64,000 nt of DNA from [Clostridium] celerecrescens 18A. Lineage in GTDB: Bacteria > Bacillota > Clostridia > Lachnospirales > Lachnospiraceae. Positions 39,241 through 47,793 of the stretch are shown one piece after another. The first letter of the stretch is position 1, and every line of letters begins with the position of its first letter. Location: the NCBI RefSeq assembly GCF_002797975.1, contig NZ_PGET01000001.1:4700001-4764000 (forward strand), given 5' to 3'. Under the pieces are notes generated by a model. That model worked only from the letters and a program-made list of their open reading frames with translations. It did no database searches and was not told the origin of the DNA. The position numbers and the translations under genes were made by a program.

Positions 39241-39269
39241 ATTATACATTATGGATTAAATTTTTGCAA
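39241..39269 (-). promoter_or_regulatory. Promoter of the glycine riboswitch transcript
   Basis: On the minus strand TTGCAA, 17 bases, TATAAT (rc of 39241-39246). Confidence 0.7.
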
Positions 39270-39305
39270 GAACTTTATCCATGGATGCATTGGAATAGAA
39301 TTCCC

Positions 39306-39334
39306 TTGACAGCCGTTTTTAAATACGATAAAAT
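39306..39334 (+). promoter_or_regulatory. Promoter of metK
   Basis: TTGACA (39306-39311), 17 bases, TAAAAT (39329-39334); about 57 bases before the SAM aptamer. It is divergent from the glycine riboswitch promoter. Confidence 0.8.
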
Positions 39335-39390
39335 ATACATGCACTAGAAACAGCTTACAATTGAATAACAAATGAAAAGTACGTAATATC

Positions 39391-39520
39391 CCTTATTCAG
39401 AGTGATGGAGATACAAAGGATCTGTGAAGTCACGGCAACCCCGACCGGAAATGATGGCCTTGGCCAGAAATGAGCGGCTGGAAGGTGCCAACCTGAGCGA
39501 GAAATCGAGCAATAAGAGGA
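39391..39520 (+). promoter_or_regulatory. SAM-I (S-box) riboswitch
   Basis: Starts CTTATTCAGAGTGATGGAG, continues with GTCACGGCAACC and AAGGTGCCAACCTGAGCGAG, and closes with AATAAGAGG pairing to the start. These are the P1, kink-turn and core elements of S-box RNAs. It controls metK, giving SAM-feedback. Confidence 0.9.
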
Positions 39521-39539
39521 TTTGATACATTGTTGAATC

Positions 39540-39569
39540 AAGTCCGCATTGCTGCGGACTTTTCTTTTT
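39540..39569 (+). terminator. SAM riboswitch terminator
   Basis: AAGTCCGCA / TGCGGACTT stem followed by TTCTTTTTG, 20 bases after the aptamer and before the metK ribosome site. Confidence 0.88.
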
Positions 39570-39607
39570 GTTATTCCCCCATGTGATATTAAGGAGGAAA
39601 TGACAAC

Positions 39608-40795
39608 ATGGAAAAATTATTATTTACATCCGAATCCGTTACAGAAGGACATCCGGATAAAATGTGTGACCAAATCTCTGATGCGATTTTGGATGAGATG
39701 TTAAAGCAGGATCCTATGAGCCGTGTGGCTTGTGAAACCTGCTGTACCACAGGTCTTGTTATGGTTATGGGAGAAATAACGACCCATGCCTACGTAGACA
39801 TTCAGAAGGTGGTACGGGAAACCGTAAGGGAAATCGGTTATGACCGTGCAAAATACGGATTTGACTGCGATACCTGCGGCGTGATCGTAGCTTTGGACGA
39901 GCAGTCTGCTGACATTGCCTTAGGCGTTGACCGGGCCCTGGAAGCAAAGGAACACAAGATGTCTGATGAAGAGATCGACGCTATTGGAGCAGGAGACCAG
40001 GGTATGATGTTTGGCTTTGCCAGCAATGAAACTGAGGAGTATATGCCATATCCCATCGCCCTTGCCCATAAACTGGCCCTTCGGCTTACAAAGGTACGCA
40101 AGGATGGAACCCTTACTTACCTTCGTCCCGACGGAAAGACCCAGGTAACTGTGGAATATGATGAGAACGGCAATCCTCTCCGCTTAGATGCAGTGGTTTT
40201 ATCCACTCAGCATGATGAGAATGTGAGCCAGGAGCAGATTCACACGGATATTAAAAAGTATGTTTTTGATGAAGTTCTGCCTGCAGAGCTGGTGGATGAG
40301 AAGACCAATTTCTTCATTAATCCTACGGGACGCTTTGTAATCGGCGGACCTCACGGGGACAGCGGCCTGACCGGCCGTAAGATCATCGTAGATACCTACG
40401 GCGGTTATGCACGCCACGGCGGCGGAGCATTCTCCGGTAAGGACTGCACAAAGGTAGACCGTTCCGCTGCTTATGCGGCACGTTATGTTGCAAAGAACAT
40501 CGTAGCAGCAGGACTGGCTGACAAGTGTGAGATCCAGCTTTCCTATGCCATCGGTGTGGCACATCCTACTTCCGTTATGGTAGATACTTTCGGAACCGGA
40601 AAATTAAGCAATGAAAAGCTTGTGGAGATCATCAGGGAAAACTTTGACCTGCGTCCTGCAGGAATCATCAAGATGCTGGATTTACGCCGCCCGATCTACA
40701 AACAGACGGCTGCTTACGGACATTTTGGTAGAAATGACTTAGACTTACCATGGGAGAAGCTTGATAAAGTTTCACTTCTTAAAAAATATTTATAA
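39608..40795 (+). CDS. metK: S-adenosylmethionine synthetase
   Basis: 395 residues. Makes SAM from methionine and ATP. N-terminal [20 protein letters not shown] with the ATP-site His, [10 protein letters not shown] loop near residue 118, and [18 protein letters not shown] with the P-loop-like Lys near 265. ATG follows AAGGAGG. The single-gene transcript is controlled by the SAM-I riboswitch. Confidence 0.97.
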   Translation: MEKLLFTSESVTEGHPDKMCDQISDAILDEMLKQDPMSRVACETCCTTGLVMVMGEITTHAYVDIQKVVRETVREIGYDRAKYGFDCDTCGVIVALDEQSADIALGVDRALEAKEHKMSDEEIDAIGAGDQGMMFGFASNETEEYMPYPIALAHKLALRLTKVRKDGTLTYLRPDGKTQVTVEYDENGNPLRLDAVVLSTQHDENVSQEQIHTDIKKYVFDEVLPAELVDEKTNFFINPTGRFVIGGPHGDSGLTGRKIIVDTYGGYARHGGGAFSGKDCTKVDRSAAYAARYVAKNIVAAGLADKCEIQLSYAIGVAHPTSVMVDTFGTGKLSNEKLVEIIRENFDLRPAGIIKMLDLRRPIYKQTAAYGHFGRNDLDLPWEKLDKVSLLKKYL

Positions 40796-40809
40796 TCTTC
40801 ATGCATAAG

Positions 40810-40860
40810 AAAGATGCCGTAAAATCAGCTGGTCTACAGCTGCCTTGCGGCATCTTTTTT
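40810..40860 (+). terminator. Terminator after metK
   Basis: AAGATGCCG / CGGCATCTT outer stem with an inner AGCTG...CAGCT stem, followed by T6. Confidence 0.88.
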
Positions 40861-40960
40861 CTGTTGGTATATACAGTCAGACCAATTCTCAGGGCAATAC
40901 GCTCACTGATTGGAGGGAATCTAAGGAAACAATGGGATAAGGGGTCTAGACTCTTTAGGG

Positions 40961-40985
40961 TTTGGCACTAAAACTAGCGCCAAAT
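40961..40985 (+). promoter_or_regulatory. Putative operator of the hexitol PTS regulon, copy 1
   Basis: Inverted repeat TTTGGC-N12-GCCAAA, with GCGCCAAAT at its right end. A near copy lies at 46257-46282. It ends 15 bases before a -35, the place for an activator such as the PRD regulator encoded at 44092. Confidence 0.6.
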
Positions 40986-41000
40986 CCTAGTTTCTTCCTG

Positions 41001-41030
41001 TTGAATTCTTAAGTTGACATTGATTATAAT
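41001..41030 (+). promoter_or_regulatory. Promoter of the first hexitol PTS gene
   Basis: TTGAAT (41001-41006), 18 bases, TATAAT (41025-41030). Confidence 0.6.
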
Positions 41031-41116
41031 AAGGCTAACGAAAGGAATTGATTGGCCAATCATACCTTACACGGATCATGCAGTAAATACTATATAATTA
41101 AGTGAGGGTATGTAAT

Positions 41117-42511
41117 ATGAAAGAGAAGGTACAAGTATTTGGCCGCTTTTTAAGCGGTATGGTAATGCCGAACATCGGTGCATTTATTGCATGGGGACTG
41201 ATTACGGCATTGTTTATTCCGACCGGCTGGTATCCAAATGAAGCAATTGGTGCCCTGGTCTCCCCTATGGTTTCCATGCTGCTGCCGCTTCTTATTGCTT
41301 ATACGGGCGGTTCAGCAGTCTACGGGCAACGGGGCGGCGTTATCGGAGCAATCACAGCTATGGGCGTGATTGTTGGTTCCAGTATTCCTATGTTTATGGG
41401 GGCGATGATCGTAGGACCTGTCAGTGCCTGGGTGATTAAACAGTTTGACCGGAAGATCGAGAGCAAGATCCCAGCCGGATTTGAGATGCTGGTAAATAAC
41501 TTTTCCCTCGGGATCATCGGTGCCATCCTGACGGCAATCGCCTTAAAGGGAGTTGCTCCTTTTGTTGAGGTGATGAACCGGGTGATGGAGTCCGGAGTTG
41601 GTTTCTTTGTGGATCACAGGCTGCTTCCGCTGGCAAGCGTTTTTATTGAACCTGCCAAGATCCTGTTCCTTAACAATGCCATTAACCATGGAATCCTCTC
41701 TCCTATGGGAATACAGCAGGTAGAGGAAATCGGAAAGTCCATATTCTTCCTTCTTGAGGCAAATCCGGGGCCTGGACTTGGCGTTTTACTGGCTTACTGC
41801 CTTGCAGGAAAGGGATCAGCCAGAAGCTCTGCTCCCGGCGCAATTATCATTCACTTTTTAGGCGGAATCCACGAGATTTATTTCCCGTACATACTGATGA
41901 ATCCCCTTTTACTTCTGGCGGTGGTATCAGGCGGAGCCAGCGGGATCTTCGTATTCCAGCTCCTAGGGGTTGGACTCACCTCACCCGCATCACCTGGAAG
42001 TATCCTTGCTGTTCTGGCAATGACACCAAGAGGAGGATACTTTGGAGTTTTAGCAGGTGTTACGGTGGCAGCTGTAGTTTCCTTCCTGGTCGCTCTTCCC
42101 TTACTGCGGTTTACAGGAAAAGGCGGGGATTTGGAAGAGTCAACGGAAAAAATGAAACAAATGAAGCAGGAGTCAAAGGGAAATCAGACCGCGGAAAAGA
42201 AAATTATACCGGCAGGAACCGTCAAAAAAATTGTGTTTGCCTGTGATGCAGGCATGGGCTCCAGCGCTATGGGCGCTACCATATTGAAGAAAAAGCTGGC
42301 GGCAGCAGGTTTCGGAGTTATTGAGGTAGTTCATTCACCCGTATCTTCCATTCCCAAAGATGCCCAGATTGTGGTGACTCATAAAGAACTGAAGGAGCGC
42401 GCATCCCGCAGCAATCCTGAGGCAGAACTGATTTTAATCACTAATTTTATGGCGGCACCGGAATATGATGAACTTGTGGAAACGTTAAAAAATAAACAAA
42501 CAGATTTATAA
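41117..42511 (+). CDS. mtlA: Mannitol-family PTS EIICB component
   Basis: 464 residues. EIIC membrane domain to about residue 345 with NNAINHGILSPMG and the substrate-site GGIHEIYFPY; then a linker and an EIIB domain with phospho-Cys376 in CDAGMGSSAMGA. Phosphorylates and imports mannitol or a related hexitol, getting phosphate from EIIA (46362). ATG at 41117 behind TGAGGG. No EIIA domain is fused, so EIIA is supplied separately. Substrate within the hexitols is uncertain given the unusual downstream enzymes. Confidence 0.92.
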   Translation: MKEKVQVFGRFLSGMVMPNIGAFIAWGLITALFIPTGWYPNEAIGALVSPMVSMLLPLLIAYTGGSAVYGQRGGVIGAITAMGVIVGSSIPMFMGAMIVGPVSAWVIKQFDRKIESKIPAGFEMLVNNFSLGIIGAILTAIALKGVAPFVEVMNRVMESGVGFFVDHRLLPLASVFIEPAKILFLNNAINHGILSPMGIQQVEEIGKSIFFLLEANPGPGLGVLLAYCLAGKGSARSSAPGAIIIHFLGGIHEIYFPYILMNPLLLLAVVSGGASGIFVFQLLGVGLTSPASPGSILAVLAMTPRGGYFGVLAGVTVAAVVSFLVALPLLRFTGKGGDLEESTEKMKQMKQESKGNQTAEKKIIPAGTVKKIVFACDAGMGSSAMGATILKKKLAAAGFGVIEVVHSPVSSIPKDAQIVVTHKELKERASRSNPEAELILITNFMAAPEYDELVETLKNKQTDL

Positions 42512-42551
42512 GATGAAATAGACAGCCTTCCTGGTATCCGATTGTAAATCA

Positions 42552-42560
42552 TGGTATAAT
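42552..42560 (+). promoter_or_regulatory. Extended -10 promoter of the second EIICB gene
   Basis: TGG-TATAAT with a weak TGGTAT at -35 (42532-42537, 17-base spacer). The resulting leader of about 190 nt carries two large hairpins. Confidence 0.45.
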
Positions 42561-42584
42561 GTACACGAAAGCAATGAGCAGTGC

Positions 42585-42649
42585 GAAATAAGACAGATAT
42601 AAAATTTTGTTGTGCCTGCACATAAGAAATTTTATATCTGCTTTATTTC
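42585..42649 (+). repeat. Long leader hairpin before the second EIICB gene
   Basis: GAAATAAGACAGATATAAAA continuing TTT (42585-42607) pairs with the arm at 42627-42649 with one small mismatch (GA/CT region), loop about 20 nt. No T-tract. Confidence 0.7.
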
Positions 42650-42667
42650 ATAGGGCGAATGCCCGTG

Positions 42668-42696
42668 AGCTGGTAAAACCTGCGGTTTTACCAGCT
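42668..42696 (+). repeat. Second leader hairpin, perfect 13-bp stem
   Basis: AGCTGGTAAAACC-TGC-GGTTTTACCAGCT. No T-tract follows. Together with the upstream hairpin it makes the leader mostly structured. Confidence 0.75.
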
Positions 42697-42758
42697 GCAC
42701 TGCGGACCTACGTTACAATACATCTTATGTATACGGATTCAAAAGGGGAATTATATAA

Positions 42759-44105
42759 ATGAAGTTTGCGGGGAGAATACTGAAGTATTACAGCAGAGTA
42801 ATTGCCGAGTGCATACCTTTGTTTGTGACAGCGGGGCTGCTGTCAGTCTTATCGGCAGTGATAATCCAGAATAGATACCTGCCTGAAATGTCCAATATTT
42901 TATCTTTTCTTGTAATTCCGGTATTTATGGGATACAAAGCAGGCACGATGTGCGGCGGGGATGTGGGCGGTTTAGCCGGCACCCTTGCCGCTTCTGCTGT
43001 TGTCATGACAGAACCTGCTTCTGCCATGATTTTATCAGCCATAGCAGGCAGCATAGCCGGTTTTTTATCCCGGAAGGGTCTGGACCGGATCAAGCACCGG
43101 ATACCGGCCGGGTTTGAGATGCTCTTCAGCAACCTATATATATCGGGGCTTGGTTTGCTGGCAGGAGCGCTTATCCATTACATGCTGGTGCCGGTGGCCG
43201 CATGGCTGCTCACCTTTCTGGGAAATGGCTTATCACGAATGATTGCAAATGGAGTCATCCCTTTCATCAGCTTTGTGGTAGAACCATTAAAAATCATTTT
43301 CTTTAATAACTGGATCAATCACGGCTTTTTCCTCCCCCTGGGATTGGAGCAGATGAAAACACAGGGAAGTTCCATCTTATTTCTCTTAGAGACCAATCCG
43401 GGTCCGGGATTTGGAATTCTCCTTGCCTATACCCTGGTTTACCGGAATATGAGAAAGCAAATGCTTTCCAGCCTTATTATTCAGTCCCTGGGCGGCATCC
43501 ATGAGGTTTACTTTCCTTATGTGCTGTCAGATATCCGGTTATTGGCTGCTGCCATAGCGGGCAGCATAGCGGGAAATTACTGTTTCATGGTAACCGGCAG
43601 CGGGCTTCTGGGACCGGCTTCTCCCGGTAGTATCATAACGATCATGATTATGGCAGACAAAAAACACTGGCTGGGAATCCTTACAGGGATTTTTGTTTCC
43701 GCCGGAGTGACTTGTCTCTTATCCTGCCTGATTATGTCACGAAAGAAACAAAAATTAGTTGCTGAAGAAGGAATACTACAGAAAGATGAAGGGATGCCAA
43801 TGAAGAAAATGGAACATGCCAAAATCTATTTTGTCTGCGATGTTGGCATGGGCTCCAGTGCTATGGCCAGCGCGCTGTTTAAGAAAAGGCTGAAGTTGGT
43901 AGGATTAACAGGTATTGAGGTGTTTCATGTATCGGCTGACCGCATTCCGCCTGACGCGGATGTGATTGTATGTCAAAAGGATTTTGCCCGTTCCCTGTCA
44001 GGAATTGATAAACCATGCTTTACAGTCAATAATCTCACGGATATGTCTGGCTATCAGGAACTCCTGAACTGGTTAATGGGAGGTGGAGAAAATGGCAGCT
44101 CATGA
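42759..44105 (+). CDS. Second mannitol-family PTS EIICB component
   Basis: 448 residues, divergent paralogue of the protein at 41117. EIIC part keeps FNNWINHGFFLPLG and GGIHEVYFPYVL; EIIB part has phospho-Cys360 in CDVGMGSSAMAS. ATG behind AAAAGGGG. The 3' end overlaps the regulator gene by 14 bases, so this transporter and the PRD regulator are coupled. It may import a different hexitol than the first copy or act as a sensor-transporter for the regulator; both are inference. Confidence 0.88.
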   Translation: MKFAGRILKYYSRVIAECIPLFVTAGLLSVLSAVIIQNRYLPEMSNILSFLVIPVFMGYKAGTMCGGDVGGLAGTLAASAVVMTEPASAMILSAIAGSIAGFLSRKGLDRIKHRIPAGFEMLFSNLYISGLGLLAGALIHYMLVPVAAWLLTFLGNGLSRMIANGVIPFISFVVEPLKIIFFNNWINHGFFLPLGLEQMKTQGSSILFLLETNPGPGFGILLAYTLVYRNMRKQMLSSLIIQSLGGIHEVYFPYVLSDIRLLAAAIAGSIAGNYCFMVTGSGLLGPASPGSIITIMIMADKKHWLGILTGIFVSAGVTCLLSCLIMSRKKQKLVAEEGILQKDEGMPMKKMEHAKIYFVCDVGMGSSAMASALFKKRLKLVGLTGIEVFHVSADRIPPDADVIVCQKDFARSLSGIDKPCFTVNNLTDMSGYQELLNWLMGGGENGSS

Positions 44106-46197
44106 TTTTACACCCAGGATGCAGCAGGTCGTCCTGGCTCTTCTTAATGAGGACGGGCCTGTTCCTGTTAAGCAGCTTGCGGATCAGATCCATATCAGCA
44201 AAAGAACGGTGCAAAGGGAGCTGGAGTACATTCCCAGAGTATTAAAGAAATACGGGCTCGCCTTTTGCTCAAAAACGGGAACCGGTATTTGGCTGGAGGG
44301 AGATAAAGATCGGATGGAAGCCCTAAAGGCTGAACTGGAAGAGGATGATGCTCTTGATGTTTCTGACAGGATCGAACGCCAAAAGCGTCTGACCCTGGAG
44401 ATTCTCAAGGATAAGACCTTAAAAAAACTGTATTACTACAGTGATTTATTTGGAGTCAGCGAAGCCACCGTCAGTTCGGATTTAGAGGTGGTAAAAGAGT
44501 GGTTTCACAAGTATCATCTGGAGATAAAGAGAAAACCTGGATATGGTGTTTTTATTGAGGGCAGCGAACGGGATTTCCGCCGTGCCCTGCGTGTGTTTAT
44601 TGATGAGAATATCCATACAGAGATCATACAGGAGATGTATGAAGACAGGAACCAGTCCGTATTAAACGTGATTCAGAATAAAAGTGAGCGTAATATCTAC
44701 CGGATCTTAGATGACGATATTGTAAAAAGAGTGACGGCATGCATCTTAAGAATCCGGGATAAACGCATTCTCAATTTAACCCAGGATTCCTACCTTGGAC
44801 TGGTGATCCATGTAGCAATTGCTGTGAACCGAATCCGAAGGCAGGAGATCATTGAGGAAAACCCCCTCATGACGGATCGCTTGCAAAATGATCAGGATTA
44901 TGATCTGGCAAAGAGAATCACCAAATCCCTGGAAGCTGAATTTCAGATTCAGATCCCGGAAATTGAGTGTGCTTATATTTGTCTGCATATTAAAGGCTCC
45001 AAAATCCAGCAGCTGAATATTGATGAAAAGTCAAGAAGTGAAATAGAGGAATCCAGGGAACTGTGGGATGTGGTCAATGAGATGATCGACTGCTATGACG
45101 ACAGCATTGCCTATCTGCTAAAGCAGGATGAGGAATTTGTAATCCAGGGCTTGATTGCCCATCTTAAACCGACTCTGGTCCGCCTAACCAATGGTATGAA
45201 GATCCAAAATCCTTTGCTGGAGCAGATTAAGCAGGATTATCCGGTCATATTTGAACGGTGCAGAACCGTTGCAAAGGTGATCGAAGGGCGGTATGGATAT
45301 GAAGTGCCGGAATCAGAGATCGGGTTTCTTGCCATTCATTTTGGTGCGGCAGAGGTTCGGATGGAAAGCAGGAAGGAAAGCCGGAGAAAGGTGAATATAG
45401 GAATCGTTTGTGCCAGCGGGATCGGAATCTCACGGCTTATGTCTTCCAAGGTTGCCAGGGATTTTGCAGACAGGGTGGAGTTATCGGTCTATGGAATGAC
45501 GGATCTGTCTCCTTACGTGCTGAGCAAGACGGATTTCTTTGTATCCACCATACCCATTAAAGAAGAGGCGGATATCCTGTATGTAAGCCCCCTGCTTCCT
45601 GCTGAGGATATGGAGCAGATCGCAGGAAAGGTCCGCCGGTGTGAGTTTATGCCTAAAAAGCAGGATAACAAGGAGTTTACCATTCAATTAGACCAGGTAA
45701 ATTTTATTGCCGTTCAGATAAAAAATGTCATTAGGCTCATGGAATACCAGAGGGTAAATAATGGGATCACCTTTGAGGAGCTGCTGATTGCTGTCAGCGA
45801 GAAGCTGGCTGCCTATCCGGAACGGCAGAGTATCATTCAAGAGGATTTAATGAGGAGAGAACGGCTGTGCAGCCAGATATTTCCCGACTTAAGCTTTGCC
45901 CTGCTTCATGCCAGGACGGAAGGAGTGGTGAAGCCGGTGTTTTCAGTGTGCCAGACAAAGGATGGTGAGCCTTTCAGCGACCCTTATTTTAAGGGGGTAT
46001 GTGTTGTATTGATCATGCTGGTGCCAAAGGATGATCATGAGGTAGAAAACAGCGATATCCTGGGTGTGTTAAGCGAGCGGCTGATTGAGGAGGAAGAGTT
46101 TCTTGAAGCGGTGAGACATGAGGGAAAAGAGGAGATCAGAGCCTTGGTTTCCCGGTATTTAAACCAATATTTCAAACAATATCTGGATAAGATATAA
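44092..46197 (+). CDS. mtlR: MtlR-like PRD-containing transcriptional activator
   Basis: 701 residues. N-terminal DeoR/HTH_11-type helix-turn-helix (VKQLADQIHISKRTVQRELE) and a second HTH (FGVSEATVSSDLEVV), then two PTS regulation domains with His in LVIHVAIAVNRIR and FLAIHFGAAEVR, an EIIB-like domain with Cys in GIVCASGIGISRLM, and a C-terminal EIIA-like domain with His in FALLHARTEGV. Phosphorylation by PTS proteins should gate activity. Start ATG 44092 behind GGGAGGTGG; GTG 44083 is the alternative. It likely binds the TTTGGC-N-GCCAAA sites. Confidence 0.9.
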   Translation: MAAHDFTPRMQQVVLALLNEDGPVPVKQLADQIHISKRTVQRELEYIPRVLKKYGLAFCSKTGTGIWLEGDKDRMEALKAELEEDDALDVSDRIERQKRLTLEILKDKTLKKLYYYSDLFGVSEATVSSDLEVVKEWFHKYHLEIKRKPGYGVFIEGSERDFRRALRVFIDENIHTEIIQEMYEDRNQSVLNVIQNKSERNIYRILDDDIVKRVTACILRIRDKRILNLTQDSYLGLVIHVAIAVNRIRRQEIIEENPLMTDRLQNDQDYDLAKRITKSLEAEFQIQIPEIECAYICLHIKGSKIQQLNIDEKSRSEIEESRELWDVVNEMIDCYDDSIAYLLKQDEEFVIQGLIAHLKPTLVRLTNGMKIQNPLLEQIKQDYPVIFERCRTVAKVIEGRYGYEVPESEIGFLAIHFGAAEVRMESRKESRRKVNIGIVCASGIGISRLMSSKVARDFADRVELSVYGMTDLSPYVLSKTDFFVSTIPIKEEADILYVSPLLPAEDMEQIAGKVRRCEFMPKKQDNKEFTIQLDQVNFIAVQIKNVIRLMEYQRVNNGITFEELLIAVSEKLAAYPERQSIIQEDLMRRERLCSQIFPDLSFALLHARTEGVVKPVFSVCQTKDGEPFSDPYFKGVCVVLIMLVPKDDHEVENSDILGVLSERLIEEEEFLEAVRHEGKEEIRALVSRYLNQYFKQYLDKI

Positions 46198-46256
46198 GAT
46201 AAACGCAAGGTGATAGCCGGGCCCGATAGGGTCCGGCTTTTTCTGTTGATTTCAGA

Positions 46257-46282
46257 TTTGGCGTTATCAGATGGCGCCAAAT
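46257..46282 (+). promoter_or_regulatory. Putative operator of the hexitol PTS regulon, copy 2
   Basis: TTTGGC-N13-GCCAAA with GCGCCAAAT at its right end, like 40961-40985. It ends 15 bases before the -35, exactly as copy 1. Confidence 0.6.
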
Positions 46283-46297
46283 GCCATTTTGTTTTCA

Positions 46298-46327
46298 TTG
46301 AAAAGGAGGAGATGACACCCCTATAAT
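46298..46327 (+). promoter_or_regulatory. Promoter of the EIIA-pfkB-dehydrogenase operon
   Basis: TTGAAA (46298-46303), 18 bases, TATAAT (46322-46327). Confidence 0.6.
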
Positions 46328-46361
46328 TTAGTTAGAAAGTTAACACAGGAGGGCATGAAAC

Positions 46362-46832
46362 GTGTTTGGCTACGGGAAAAAAAATGTAGAGAAGAGTGCA
46401 GAGCTTCTGGAACTTGGGAATATCCGTTTGAATTGCAGACCCGGGGAAAAGGAGGCGGTAATAAGGGAGGTAGGGCAGCTGCTTTATCAGTGCGGCTGTG
46501 TAGAAGAATCCTACATAGAAGCCATGCTTCAGCGTGAACTGACGTTTTCCACAAATATCGGCAATGGAATTGCACTTCCCCATGGCGTAGAGGCAGCTAA
46601 AAAATCGGTTAAGCGCTCCGGCATTGCAGTTATGGTATTCCCTGAGGGAACAGACTGGGGAGGAGAAATGGTAAAACTGGTCATAGGGATTGCAGGGGCA
46701 GGAGAGGAGCATTTGGAAATACTCTCAATCATCGCAGACTGCCTGGCTGATCCGGCCGATGTGGAACGGATCACCAGATGCAGTGCAGAAGAAATCCTTA
46801 CCATGTTTACAGGAAAGAGGTGTCCGCAATGA
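46362..46832 (+). CDS. mtlF: Mannitol/fructose-type PTS EIIA
   Basis: 156 residues of the EIIA-Man/Fru type (PTS_EIIA_2). The phospho-acceptor is His74 in GIALPHGVEAAKK. Start is GTG at 46362 behind AGGAGGG. It should feed phosphate to the EIIB domains encoded at 41117 and 42759. Its stop overlaps the next gene start (ATGA). Confidence 0.92.
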   Translation: MFGYGKKNVEKSAELLELGNIRLNCRPGEKEAVIREVGQLLYQCGCVEESYIEAMLQRELTFSTNIGNGIALPHGVEAAKKSVKRSGIAVMVFPEGTDWGGEMVKLVIGIAGAGEEHLEILSIIADCLADPADVERITRCSAEEILTMFTGKRCPQ

Positions 46833-47764
46833 TCGTTACAGTCACGATGAATCCGGCCATTGATAAAACCGTAGATATTGACCGGTTTGAACGGGGAGAT
46901 TTAAACAGAATAAAACGTGTGGAGTCAGATGCCGGTGGCAAGGGCATCAATGTTTCCAAGACCATTAAGGAATTGGGCGGAGAAAGCATTGCCATGGGGT
47001 TTTTAGGAGGAACCAGCGGCACCATCATTAAACATGTGCTGGCAGACCAGGGCATTCAGACAGATTTCGTGGAAGTAAAAGGGGAGACGAGAACGAATCT
47101 GAAGGTGGTGGAGGAAAATGGAGAAGTAACAGAGCTAAATGAACCCGGGCCTGAAGTGTCAAAAGAGCAGTTGGAGGATCTTCTGAAAAGGCTGAATGGT
47201 TATGCAGCCCCTGATACGTTGTTTGTACTGGCTGGAAGCATACCGGCAGGTATACCAACGGATATATACCGGAGGATCACGGAAGAGGTTCACCGGAAAG
47301 GGGCAAAGGTCTTGCTGGATGCAGACGGCCCGCTGTTTGCCGAGTCATTGAAGGCAGCACCGGATATGCTGAAGCCTAACCGTTCAGAGCTGGAGCGTTA
47401 TTACCAGATGGATTACCGTGCATCGGAACAGGAGCTGGTTTCCATGGGAGAAAAGCTGCTGGACCATGGAACCGGTATGGTTGCGATTTCCCTTGGCCAG
47501 ATGGGAGCTTTATTTTTAACTGGGGATAAACGGTACCGGTGCCCCGGGCTTCGCGTGAAAGCCCATTCTACCGTGGGAGCCGGAGATGCACTGGTAGGGG
47601 CCATGGCTTACGCCTGGAATGAGAAGCTTCCCCTTGAAATATGCATCAGATTATGCATGGGAGCTTCGGCAGGTGCGGTTACCAGTATAGGAACCAAGCC
47701 GCCTCAGCGCCGTCTGGTAGATGAACTGATGCAGCAGGCAGAATTACTGGAAATCCGGAAGTAA
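46829..47764 (+). CDS. PfkB-family sugar-phosphate kinase (1-phosphofructokinase/tagatose-6-P kinase-like)
   Basis: 311 residues. PfkB motifs: VTMNPAIDKTVDIDRF, GGKGINVSKTIKELGG, and the catalytic GAGDALVGAMAYAW near residue 250. Closest in pattern to FruK/LacC, which phosphorylate fructose-1-phosphate or tagatose-6-phosphate. In a plain mannitol pathway no such kinase is needed, since mannitol-1-phosphate gives fructose-6-phosphate. Its presence suggests a different ketose phosphate, such as tagatose-6-phosphate. Start overlaps the mtlF stop. Confidence 0.9.
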   Translation: MIVTVTMNPAIDKTVDIDRFERGDLNRIKRVESDAGGKGINVSKTIKELGGESIAMGFLGGTSGTIIKHVLADQGIQTDFVEVKGETRTNLKVVEENGEVTELNEPGPEVSKEQLEDLLKRLNGYAAPDTLFVLAGSIPAGIPTDIYRRITEEVHRKGAKVLLDADGPLFAESLKAAPDMLKPNRSELERYYQMDYRASEQELVSMGEKLLDHGTGMVAISLGQMGALFLTGDKRYRCPGLRVKAHSTVGAGDALVGAMAYAWNEKLPLEICIRLCMGASAGAVTSIGTKPPQRRLVDELMQQAELLEIRK

Positions 47765-47793
47765 ATTGATAAATAAGGTTGGAGGATAGAAAT

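Noticed and set aside
41014-41030. TTGACA at 41014 together with TATAAT at 41025 as a promoter
   Set aside because: The spacing is only five bases; TTGAAT at 41001 with an 18-base spacer fits and matches the second operon's geometry.
46355-46537. Arg/Lys-rich frame overlapping the start of the EIIA gene
   Set aside because: It overlaps EIIA in another frame, has no family features and would need the same ribosome site.
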